From Pterobdella sp. o SKG-2022 (lineage: Eukaryota; Annelida; Clitellata; Hirudinida; Piscicolidae): a DNA stretch of 64,000 bases. Every line of letters begins with the position of its first letter. The first letter of the stretch is position 1. Under the pieces are notes generated by a model that was not told the DNA's origin, searched no databases, and worked only from the letters and a program-made list of their open reading frames with translations. The position numbers and the translations under genes are program-made. Location of the stretch: positions 1,136,030-1,200,029 of the forward strand of contig OZ038321.1 of NCBI GenBank assembly GCA_964035795.1, in the 5' to 3' direction. This document shows, one piece after another, positions 1 to 17,500 of the stretch.

Positions 1-2225
1 AATATCATTCTGGGAGTATTAAATAGTAAGAAAATTTCAGTAGTAAGACTTGAGTGGCAGGTGGGGGAAACCTAAAGGTTTGTGCTTTCAGAAAGTTCAG
101 TGTTGTAGTTGAAGAGAAAAAATTGATTTAAACGAGAAGAAATATAAAAATACCTGCAAAAAGTTTCTCCTAAACATAAAAATCATTACCGAATGTTTTA
201 AAAAACAAAAGATTAAATAATATTAGGGGCACATTGCTATCATTAATGTCCAATTAATTAATTAATAATTAGAAATAGCGTGTTGAAACTTCAATCAATA
301 AAACCTTTGATCTCTGATTAAACTCCTTCAATCAATACTATGGGAGCCTTGAGTAAACATCAAAAATACACATTTGAAAGCAAAATTGGCATTATTCAAC
401 ATCAAACTGCAAGATTTTTTTTATTATTATGAGAAAAAAATTATTTCTCTATTAACTTGTCATGAGGTTCTTTCAAGTCACATTATCAGATTGGCATAAT
501 ATTATTCATATACAATTATTGAATTTTGAAATACAGCAAAATTTATTCTATTATCACTGACCTCTCATTAAGCCGGTTAAAAATATTCAAATTTTATTTT
601 TTAAATTTAATTTTTTTTTATATGATCTTTGTTTTTACGACATAGCGTAACGGAAAATTGAGGCAAACACATTGAATATTAATCAAAGCAACGAAGCTTT
701 TCGTGAGTGTAACTTACATTATCAAGTGATGATGGAGGAAGACTTACGAAAAGTTTTGAGATGTAGATTAATAAATACTTCGTGTTTGTTTGCCTCACTG
801 AAAGCATTTTAAAATCAATATAAAACTATTTTCGTTTTATTTGAAGAGAGAAAGACAGTTAATTTTATTTATAAAATATTGTATTTTCCATACAAAACAA
901 AAGTAACTCAACTAAAACTTAATTGAATTGTCAAAAGAAGAACAAAACTGAACTGTTAGATACACGACGTATAACGAACTGTCAACGCAACCAAACAGTT
1001 GTCGGCTATACAAATTCTTCATCACTGGCGCATCTTCTTGGCGGGTCTGGCGCCACTATTCCAATGATTTTTCATTGATTCACACTAGCAGAACCACTGC
1101 AGCAACAGCAATTATAACCATCAGATCGTGGAAGTTACAACCTTGCGTCTCTTTATTGTGTATATCTATCACGGATGGCTGGGGTGTGCTTCCAGCAGGA
1201 ATTTGTTATTGAGAGAATTTATTTTCTTTTACGGTCTTCTCAAAAACTTGGGTAACTTCATCAAATTCGTATAAAATAGCACTTTTTTTGACCAAATATT
1301 TGCTATGAAGAATCTAATGATGATTTTAACCACGGGTTTCTCTTCACAAACTTCAGAAATTGAATCGAAAGCATTTTTACTCAAAAAAAATCAAACTCCA
1401 ATGAATGACGACAAACGAACAACAAGTTTCATCATCAAAATGGCATGAAACTGCTTCCAAGACAAAGATGGCGTCGGAATGAAGCCGCAAAATTTCAACT
1501 TTCTATTAGCGTTTTTTTCGATTTTTTATACAATAAAAACTTTTCATTTATTTTTTTTGTTCTTAATAAAAATATTGGATTCATAAATGAGTTGAAATAT
1601 ATAAACAAAATCATATAAAAATAATCTCATTTTCCACGGCTATATAAGACAAAAACGTGCCATCTGGAAAGCATTGCTTTGAAAGGTATCCTTGAAGCCT
1701 ATGAAAGGTAAAATTATTAATAAATATATATTAGTACCTCCACTTGATAATGCAAGTTCATCTTACAAAAAGCTTCGTGGAATGAAATAAATTCCTAAAA
1801 GTGTTTTCATTTGAATATTGAAGAATTAAAAAAAATATATATATATATTCGATACTACAAGGTATAAAACCGAAGAAAACTGAACTACAGTTAAGTTTCA
1901 AGAACTTATACTTTAAAAAAATTCCATTTGATAACTGTCAGTGGTTAATTCGAAAAATTTTAAAACATCTGAGATTTCAACTAAAACAAAAACCATTAAA
2001 AGAACAATAATTAATATTTATCTCAACAGCAACATATCTTCGCAACAACATTATCCTCACAACAACAAAAAACAACTATTAAAACAAAAACAGATTTAAA
2101 GCAAAAACCGTTTTTCTAAAAAACAAAAAAAACAATAATATAGCTTTATAACAACATCACTTTACCAAAATTAACAAAAACACCAAATACAACAACAACA
2201 CGAAAAAAACATTAACAACAACAAG
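1..2225. other. Upstream intergenic region of the guanylate cyclase gene
   Basis: No coding exon was recognised. The region holds A+T-rich sequence, one MITE-like inverted repeat (660-796), and a relative of another hairpin element at about 1747-1830 (shared words such as AAAGCTTCGTGGAAT and TTTTCATTTGAATAT). A TATAAAAC word at 1862-1869 lies about 360 bases before the guanylate cyclase start codon and could be its core promoter, but nothing else supports this. Confidence 0.5.
660..796. mobile_element. MITE-like inverted repeat
   Basis: The left end reads GAGGCAAACAC and the right end GTGTTTGTTTGCCTC, which is its reverse complement with a 4-base insertion. The interior is non-coding and carries a GAAGCTTTTCG word also found in hairpin elements near 9470 and 24410. 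The short length, terminal inverted repeats and absence of coding capacity suggest a non-autonomous DNA transposon remnant. Confidence 0.45.
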
Positions 2226-7238
<5,013 letters not shown>

Positions 7239-7534
7239 CCAATCATATCGTGCATAAATAGCATTTTAGCAAATGTTTTGAAGACGATAATTATTAGGAA
7301 TGTAGAAGGCGGTGATGAAGAAGTTTAAGTACATTGGTAAAGTTTCCGTTTTTATCGAAAAAAAATTTTTTTTAGATAGTTTATTGTGAACAAACTATAA
7401 ATTTTGATAAGTTGAACGCTATGATAAAATTTCAGTATGGATGATAAAATATGGTAAAAAAATTGTAAGTATTTATTGAACTGATGTCCTGGTTGTCTTG
7501 TAGTTTCGACTTTTGATATTTCGAATAAACTTGA

Positions 7535-7735
7535 AGGTACTTATCTATAAAACATCAATTTGAGGAATTTTAAAAATTTATTTAAAATTTAAGTTATAAA
7601 TTTTCGGTATGTATGACTTTACGATAGATGCTAATGTTTCATGGTAAGACCATACAGAAATTATGGTTTAAGTTTAAATAAATGTATTGAAATTCCTCAA
7701 ATTGATGTTCTATAGATAATTACTATATAAAACAT
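7535..7735. mobile_element. Inverted-repeat element, second partial copy beside the gap
   Basis: The left arm around ACATCAATTTGAGGAATTTT is the reverse complement of the right arm around 7690-7725. The right arm continues into ACATACATAAGGTGTCTCT, and the same right end recurs at 8812-8890 immediately after the run of Ns. A MITE-type structure is the simplest reading. It lies between the 3' ends of the guanylate cyclase and EFL1 genes. Confidence 0.5.
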
Positions 7736-8159
7736 ACATAAGGTGTCTCTAAAGTTACTTGAAATATTTCTTTTATTTCTACTAGTTTTTATAAGTTTTG
7801 AGAAATAAACACTTTTCTCAAAAAATTATTTTAACATTCAATTATATTAACAAAAATTTAATAGAAAACGAATTGTTTTTATAATGTAAGTGATCATTAT
7901 CATTACCGTCTTCACATAACCTGCCTAGCTCCCTATTTATAGGATTGTGCGTGATCAAATATTTTTTATCTTGTTGGTTTACACATGTTAGTTTTGTAAT
8001 TTTTTTGAATTTGATGCACTATTTGCATTAGAATAGATTTTTTATTTTTTCATATATGGGAAAGTATTTCATTATGAATTAAAATTTATATTAATTTATA
8101 TCAAAAAATATTTTAAATGTGAAAAAAAAAATTATTTGATTAAAATTATTGGAAAAAAT

Positions 8160-8534
8160 TTATTTATTTTTTGTTAAAGTCCTTTGTTTATCCCCAAATT
8201 CTACTAGCTTTTCCATCACTTTCAGTCCCTGTAAGAAAGTAAGTAAAATCATCAACATCATCATCATCGTTTTGCGTCGGTTTCCATGTTAGCATGGGTT
8301 GGACAAAATTGACTAAAAAGCCAGATATAAACCTCAAAAAAATATAAAACCTTCATTAAGCTTACCCAAAAAACAAAAAAACTAAATAAATATAAACCGG
8401 AAATTCAAACACACCTTCCTTTTCCGAATGGCATTCATATACTTGAGAGCGACATTTTGCGAGTCTGCCTTTTCCCCATAATGCAAATACTCTTCCTCGG
8501 TTGTTGGTACCCAGAAGGGGTCGATGTCGATCAC
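8160..8534 (-). CDS. EFL1: Displaced C-terminal exons of EFL1
   Basis: Exon 8415-8534 (40 codons, phase 0 on both sides) encodes [20 protein letters not shown] onward to [10 protein letters not shown] and is followed by a GTGTGT donor. Exon 8160-8228 follows a CTTACAG acceptor and encodes [11 protein letters not shown] to QRTLTKNK and a TAA stop. Both match the extreme C-terminus of EFL1 as remembered from vertebrate proteins. They lie about 6.5 kb beyond the last main EFL1 exon, with the SUCLG2 exons in between on the other strand. The small intron between them carries a SINE-like core. Confidence 0.85.
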
Positions 8535-8543
8535 CTTTTGGTG

Positions 8544-8598
<55 letters not shown>

Positions 8599-11500
8599 NN
8601 NNNNNNNNNNNNNNNNNNNNNNNNNNNNNNNNNNNNNNNNNNNNNNNNNNNNNNNNNNNNNNNNNNNNNNNNNNNNNNNNNNNNNNNNNNNNNNNNNNNN
8701 NNNNNNNNNNNNNNNNNNNNNNNNNNNNNNNNNNNNNNNNNNNNNNNNNNNNNNNNNNNNNNNNNNNNNNNNNNNNNNNNNNNNNNNNNNNNNNNNNNTA
8801 TGGCTTTTTTTTTTAAATAAATGTATGAATCCTCAATTGATGTTTTTAAAGTTTAATTTCTATAAAAAACATACATAAGGTGTCTCTTCAGCTCCTTGCC
8901 TTAGCATTTTCTCATTATTATTATTATATTAAATCTACTGTAAAATCAAATTTAAGCAAGAAAATAATAATCAAATGTTTTATTATATAAATACATCTTT
9001 AAGTGAACACAGAAACAAACCAAACACCAGGAAGCAATAGATGTGGAGGAGGGCATAAGCGAAGAACAAGCTTCACGACTCGCCAAATCACTTGGATTCA
9101 AAGGAAACCTTGTTGTACGTTAACAAAAGTTTTATTCATATGGCGCAGAAAAACTGGGGTTCTTAATCGCTGCTCAAAATGCTAACAGCTGACCTCCAGG
9201 CCTATCAAATTACTTTTACTGAGTCTCCACAATTATTTATTATGCTTATTATTATTTTTATGATGATGATGATGATGATTATTATTATTATTTTTGTAGA
9301 ATGAGGCAGCAAAGCAGATCATCAAGTTGTACAATTTGTTTTGCAAGATTGACGCTGTTCAGATTGAAATCAATCCCTTTGGAGAAACCAAAAAAAATCA
9401 AAGTGCATTTTTAATACTGGTATTGTGAATCATAAAATCATGACAATATTAGAATTTTTTATTTTGACAAAGCTTTTCGATATATTCTATATCATCATCA
9501 GATAACAAATTTTGAGGCTAATTGTTCACAACTACTGTTATTATTGTTGTTATCATTATTTTTAATAGAAGCACTAGTAGTAGTAGTAATAGTAAATAAT
9601 CATCCGCACAAACAACACAGTTGTATGTTTTGATGCAAAGATCAACTTTGACGACAACGCTAAATGGAGACAGGAAGAGATTTTCAAGCAGGCTGATGAG
9701 TCAGAGAGTGATCCGAGGGAGGTAATCGGGTTGTCGGCTTGTTGTTGGTGTGCTCGACAAATAGCGCAGGTATTATGCAAGAATCGTGGTCGTTAGATCA
9801 TCAAATATTAATGGTCATACATTTTCATGTGAAGAGGATTTGAACGTTCAATGGTTAGGAGTAGCAGAGGTCGATGAAAGAATATATCTGGGATAAGTGG
9901 TGGTTTTGCCAGTAGTTTTTGTATATATGTAAAAACGGTTGTGATTTTTCCGTCTGCAATATTGTTTTTTTTTCTGAATGTTGATATTAAGAAAGTAATG
10001 TGAGTTTCAACGTTATATACACGTAATGAAGCATTTTAGAAAAGTTTTATATTACGCGGATAATTATATCATTCAAGGTAGAAGCAACAAGGAGTAATTT
10101 GAACTATATTGGCCTGGATGGCAATGTAGGCTGCCTAGGTTGGTGCTTATAATACTTTAAGTTAATTGTGTGTGGGTGTTTATAACGTTCATGTCTCAAT
10201 CCAAATTTAACTGTATTGTTAGATAAACTACAAACATTAAGTGTTACAGTAGAAATTTGGTATAAACTGTCAACATACACAGTTTGCCATTCTGTAATTG
10301 CACGTAAGACACCAGACCGATATGCCTATATTTTATATATAACTTTGACATGGTTTTTAATGGAAAAATGATGAAAACAATTAAAGAAATCTGTTCTATA
10401 GAAGATATGAAGTCCCAACAATAAGTACCACACTGTGAAACCACCCTGTGAGAACGACTGAGCTCTTGAAAAACTGGACGGTCTTGTTGACATCTGAGAA
10501 ACACACCCACCAATGACTAGGGTGCTTGGTGTTGAAAAAAATATGAAGTCCAGGGCATGACGTTAAAAAGCACCTTTTTAGCATCCTATTATTTAAGCCT
10601 GCAGTTTGTGGGGCTGTTAAAATCCAAACGATCCTTCCCTCTTCTCCAGTTATCTTTTGCGGTTAATAACTTCATATGTCAAGCTAATTTTTTGAAATAC
10701 TCCACACAGACTGTTTCATCAGTCTGCTTTCATCAGGCTAGTTTTTGGACATACGCAAAGAAAACATCTTAAGATCAACATTAACAGCCTAATGATGAGG
10801 ATAAAGTACATTCTTGAACTACACGGTGGAACATGGGGTAATAAAAAATAATGAAGTTGTTACATTGTTTACTCATTAACACCAACTTGAAAGTGAAAAC
10901 CAAGGGAAAAGTACCCACTTTATAACCAATATTGAATGGTCTCAGTTCAGTACTTTCCATCACATACCTGTAAGATTTTAATTCTTCGAGCCAATTGAAT
11001 TCAATTTAATTGAATATATACATGTAAAAACTGTTAAGAGAACTTAAGACAAATTTTTATGCCCAAGGCATACGCTGATGACGTTAATTTCATGAGCAAA
11101 GAGGGACTCGAACCGAATACAATCAATCAATCAATCAAATCCTTTTTAATAGCCCGTTGTTCTTTACCAAGAATTGGGTTTTTTAAAAAGATCTATCTCG
11201 AAGTCGGTCTTTCCATTCAGAGCAATTGAGAGGATCTGCACAAACCATGTCTAGTTTTTTTTGTCATCCAATACAAGATTGTTCTAAGTTTTTTATCAGC
11301 CTTCTAGGTTTCTTACAAGAATCTAACTTTAACTTCCACACCTGCAAAATCCAACCAGCGCTATGCTCAACGTGTCCGAACCACCTTATTCTGCTGGTAC
11401 GTAAAACTACTTTAACATTTTAAATGCCAAGTTTATAAAGTAGAGAGTCAGAATGAAGGTTATCATTCGCTCTAACGTGGGAAAAATACGGGAAAACTGG

Positions 11501-14500
11501 AATTACAGATGAAGACCACAAAAAAGAAGACACTCAGAATTGATTTAGACAACAAGTGGATGAAGCGACAAAAACTTTGCATGCTTCTCGATACGAAACA
11601 AGAGTGAAAAAAGCGGAAGCATTTAACAACAATGGCAATGCTAAAACGTTCTTTTCGCTAACTAAATGAGTTACGGTTCCATCTTTTTCTTTGCACATCC
11701 GACACTTAGCTGATTCTCTACTGTGTTCGATTCTTGCTTTACGGTAGTTAGTTCCAAGAGCTTAGCCTCCTCTTGAACCATTGCCAACGCTTCTTTGAAG
11801 CAAAATCTTTAATTTGTCTTGTAAATTGTCTGTGCATAGCTTCATTTGTCCACTTTTTTTTCCCTTCTTTCTGTTCCACTTTAAATTCTGATTTTGAACA
11901 TTCCCTATTAATCTTCAAGTATTTTTTAATTGATGTCATAATTTTGTTGGAACTATTCAAAATATAGAAATTGGTGCTATGTTCTTCATGTAATGTAATG
12001 GAGTATTTATAAAGCGCTTTTCCTTGTAGTTTAAAGCGCTTGCTAGAAATTTAATGTAGCGAAAATACACTGTGGAACAGGAGCTAATTGTCGGCCCACA
12101 CGGGATTGAACCCGGTAACTTTAGATAAGTAGTCTAATGTTCAACCATTGAGCTATCATATTCTATGGTATTTTTAATACTCATTAGATTTTTTTCTCCA
12201 TCTTTTCTATGTACATATAATCTGTCTATATCAGCTTTTGGGTGCAAAGCTTCATATGCTGTCATTATCTTTATAGTTTTGTGGTCGGTGTTTTCGATTT
12301 CATGTTTAGTCTTATTATTATTTATTATAATAATAATTATCATTAGTATTAACAGTTTTATTTAAAGAAACTCAAAAAACTCATAGCCGCCCTACCTAAA
12401 CAATACCCATCTACGCACCAACTATCCCACCTCTACACAACCATTAGTGAACGGAGCAGGCTTAGCAATGGCGACAATGGACATAATAAAGTTGCATGGA
12501 GGAGAGCCTGCTAACTTCCTTGACGTTGGAGGGGGAGTAAACGAGCAACAAATCACCAGTGCTTTCAAAATACTTGGAGCTGATACAAAGGTTGGTGTGT
12601 AGAGGGTTGTGGAGAAGGGGTGGTTAGGTTATTGTGTGGTGGCGCGTTATGGGTGTGTTAGTTTTTTTGCATGAATGAGTGTGATGAAAATATATTGTAG
12701 TAGTCAAATAGTTTTTCACGTGGGAGAGGCTTGGATACTGTGCGTAGATGCTTCATGCACAGTTTGTATGCGTGTTTTTTGGTAAGTAAAATTCGGTTCA
12801 ATTCTTTTATGGTATGTAGTTTAATTGGTTCTTTCGAAATCTTTATATTTCTTATCAGTAATTAGCTGTATTTGAACTAATAATAAAAACAAAAACATTA
12901 ATAATTAACCTTCAAATTTTCACTACAAAAACATTTCAAAAAGCATGCGCACAGACAAATACACAGGCACAATCACTTTGCTGGGTGATCTACCTTATGG
13001 ATGAGGCGCAAACCTGCAGAAAATTTATTAGTTTATTTATATATATTTCGATGTCTTTTGGTTGGTCGTCTTAAGAAATTTTTTCAAACCCTTTTGTAGA
13101 CAATCAATTGTAAGCTTGCTAGTTCTCCTCACTATATAATAATCTCAGGTTAAAAGCATCTTGGTGAATATATTTGGAGGAATAGTGAATTGTGCAATAG
13201 TAGCCAGAGGTTTGGTTGGTGCTCTACAGAACAATCCCCACTTCAAAATCCCCGTGGTAGTCAGACTTGAAGGTGAGTGTTTTCAACATCACATGCATTT
13301 TACATATATATCAAATTTTTATTTTGAATAAAATTGAAAGTATTTAAATGTTTAAACTATGCGAGAAAATAATGCTGATGTAATGAGGGGTGTGTAGAAA
13401 AAAAGAATTGATTTCTGTTGTCTGCAAGAAACTCGTTTGAGGCCTAACCTGAAGTTAATTGACGAGTCGACGGAGCCAAACAAAAAGCTCAAAAAAAGAG
13501 TTGAAGAACCAAAAGTTTATTAAAATTTTTGAATAATACGAGATAGTTGATTTTTAAGAGTGTCAATTATTTTATGAAATAAATTGTTTTTTAAGAGCTT
13601 CAACCCAACGAACCGACACTGGCATTTGAAATGCTTCTTTGCGCTAGCAGATCTATGGAGCTTTATCCAGGTCAAATTGAGTTACATGCTCTACAAGTCC
13701 TGGTTGATTAAAGAACACTTGAGACTAACCTGTAATTCACAACTAAAGAAACTGTTTTGATGCTTTAAATCGCTCTAAATGGAAAGCCAAGCCTCGTAAT
13801 AAAATTTTCTAACAACTGTACCACCGATTTAAAAATAAAGGGGTACAAAAAATGATTTGAGTGGTGGTTTAATAGTTTCGTATTATAGTTTGTAAGAACA
13901 CTAAATAAGTGAAAACTTGAATAACTCGCAGGCACTAACGTGCAAGAAGCCAAACACATCCTTCTGACTAGTGGAGTGAAAATTGTCACTGCCAACGATC
14001 TCGATGATGCTAGCGTAAAGGCTATCAACCTTGCTACGTCCTGAGTGCTGCACTATTTGTTTTATTCTACTTGGAGTTTATTATTATTAGTTTCAATATT
14101 CTTTTATTTTTCTCATTATTTTCTTGATTCATCTTTCAAGTTTATATCAATAATTAATCAATTTCTTCATCAAGGGAAGATTCTTCATAGTTTCTAAACG
14201 CATTTAAATCATTATGTTCTGACATTAAAACGTTCAATTTCAGTGATTCAGTTTTTTAAACGCTATACACCATAAGACCTTACAATGGCCGATCATGACA
14301 ACGCCACTGACCCTTTAATTTCATTCATATTACAAAAGCTACTTTAAATAAATTTTACACCATTCATTAGTAAAAATACGCTAGTTATTTTCTTTACTAA
14401 AACACTAACTTGCAACTGAGGTATCACCATAATGTATTTGAAACCTTTGTATTTTCTCTATTTTTATGTTATTTTTTAATGGGTAATTAGTTACATTTTG

Positions 14501-17500
14501 GTACATTTGACTTCATGTTATCTTGTACAGCAAGATCTTATCATTATCAACTCAAGCGCCTGATATGTAGCAGTCATATAGCAGCTTAGCAGAATTTTTA
14601 TCCACATTACCCTATATTTTGTAACTGTAATGATGAAAATTATAGCCGATAAAAAGCGGTAATGAACATAACAGTAATTTTTCTTGAATCTCTAATAATT
14701 GATTATGTTGTGCACTTTAACTAAATGAATATGCAACTAATAAATGTCTATCAAAATAAAGAAAAACATATCATGTAACTTGATATCCTACAGTAGAACG
14801 TTGATTGCAATTGAATTTAATAGATGATTGAAGGTTAAATAGGTAAAAAAATAAGTGCACAGAAACAAACGTAACAAACACTCTAAAGACCACGGTAGAA
14901 AATTTTTAACAGCTATATATAAATATATGATTTTTCAAAAAAACAAAAATATTCTATAAAATAGATAAATATTAATAATAATTATAGATTCATAAAGTTC
15001 CCGCCATGTTATGTTTATCGAAACATACAAAATCTAAAAATAAATATTCAAACTAAGCAAATATTCCTAACTCCCTCACCTTCCAACATCTCCTCACTCA
15101 GCACCCTCCCATGTCTCTTGCTCAATACTCCATACATCTTTCCTATGTGCGTGTGTGTGATGAACGTAGAAAAATAAATAACTTTAGTCAAGAAACATAA
15201 ATTTATAAATAAAAAAAAATAGCAAAAATAAACTACATTAAAACACATCTACTACTACCACTACTACTACTAGTAATAATAATAACGATAATAATAAAAA
15301 AAATAACTTCACTATACCGAGTATCTTCTTAGTGGCGTGGATGCCACACGAGTACATGGCCCACATAATTCGTTGGTGTTGTTTCTGGAAACTTCTGCGA
15401 CAACATATCTTCATTGCAGCCATTAAGATACCCTTGTAGAATATTATTTCGTTATCTTTGTCTTCTTTAGTGTCTTCTTCCATTTCCTCTTCCTCTTCTA
15501 TGCTTTTTTTGTTTGCTATTTCTTCCGGGTTTTCCACCTTTGTGTGATGGGTAGTGTTGTGTTGAAGGAACTATTGCTACTACTTAGAATGAAGGTATCA
15601 TTATCAGATATTTTATGAGATGTATTGTATATGAGAATAAATTCTATTTTAAATATTATAATACCTTTTTCCTGTGTTATAAAATTTAATTGGAAATTTG
15701 AAAATTTTATAACAATAACATAACCCCTACCACATTATTGCAAACATAAAAACAATAATAAACAAAAATAACAATAATTAGCAGACTACAATTATTACCG
15801 TAATATTATTAAAAAAAACAAAAAAAATAACAATCACCAACATAAACAAAAAAATAATAACAACTACAAACATAAAAAAAGTAATAATAACAATGACCGA
15901 CCTTATGCCACTGGTGAATGACGAAAGCGAGCCCATACATGGGTTCCTCGCATATCGGACCCGCCTTCACCGCCATCTCGAAACCATTTATTATCGACTG
16001 GTCGTGCGATCTTAAGCTGGCGGGTGGAGGGGTGGTAGGATGTGAAATAGAAACAGTAATGTAGGAATAGGTTGGTATTTTAATGTATTGTTTTGTTTGA
16101 ATTGTTGAAGAAAGTTGGTTTATTTGTGTACCTAGGTATATTCTTTATTTTGTTGGTGTATTTGTGTTTATGTGTATGTCACAAATTTTTATGTAATCAC
16201 ATGTTGTATTTAACTATAAAAATTTTAACTATCTTTTTCATAACCCCCGACCTTTCTACCACCCAAAAACCCCTTCTGCCTCCTCTACTCACCCCGCCTC
16301 TAGTCCCTGGTTCATACAGACATCGAAAAAAGAAGGCCTCTTGTAATCACCCACATTATTGATTAGAACATTGGTACAGTCATAAGCCAAGTCTATACTC
16401 CACACCCTATCCACCCACCCTGCCCAAATATCCATCCCCCCACCAGTTTGGCGTGAGTCTGTGGGGAGAGATTTTGTAAGTTCTTCTTTGACTCGTTGCA
16501 GGTTTTCAAGCATTATGGGGTTTTTGATATTGCTAGAGTACGTTGATTTTTTCATTGAGAACTCCTTGAGGATTTTTGAGTTTTGATGTAGGGTTTGTAT
16601 GATTTCTTCAGGCAAGGGGAGAGCTTCGACTCTCAAATACCACCCCTCTCCTGTCACTAAATCTACGCTCTTGCTAGCTTCCTGGTGGTTTTAGTGATCT
16701 TTTATCAGTCAAAAAGAAGCAATAGTTTCAATCTCTATTAAGGTTTTTAGTGTTACCCGTTTATACAACTCCAACTATAACCACCCAACTTCAACATTAC
16801 TCGCACAAGCCTTTTCACCCTCCACCTCCACTCCCCTTACTCTATCTCTTTTAATAACTTCAATTATCCTTTCTCCCCCCCCATCTAACTTTAATCCCAA
16901 CCTTACTCCCACTCAATCCACCTCCTCCTCCACTCCTAACCCAATTCTTTCCACCCCTCCCCCACCTTCTTAACAGCAACAACCACCTCATTGACCCGAT
17001 CAAGCAAAGGTGGAGGCACAATGGTCTCCCTGAAGGGTACTGTGGGCGATGATACACACACCTCGATCTTTGCGAAGCTATAGGGATAGGATGATGCTGA
17101 TATGGGTGGTTGTGATTTTGACGGTGGTGATGATGGAAATGGTGGTGATGATGATGATGATGGCAGTGGTTGAGGTAATCACTAGCAGTTATCAACAACA
17201 ACAATAAGAAGATTGGAGAATAACTGCTGAAAATAATTATGACTCACCGTTGTTTGAGGTCATCAAGACACTTATTCAGATGTACTTCTCCTGTTTAACG
17301 TGTATCATTATCATCAACATCATGATCATTATCATCAACATCATCAATCAACCTAGCGTATCACAAAAACATCGTTGGCCCGACGTCACCACCCACCACA
17401 CCATTACTCCACCTTACTACAACATCAAACAGCCCCCATTCCACTATATTACATTTACCACACGCCACCATTTTTTCATCTTACTAAATCACCAAAACCA

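Noticed and set aside
15048..15142. TGA at 15048 taken as the natural EFL1 stop
   Set aside because: It would give a 969-aa protein in correct phase, but two unmistakable EFL1 C-terminal exons exist further on, so the exon more likely splices just before the TGA.
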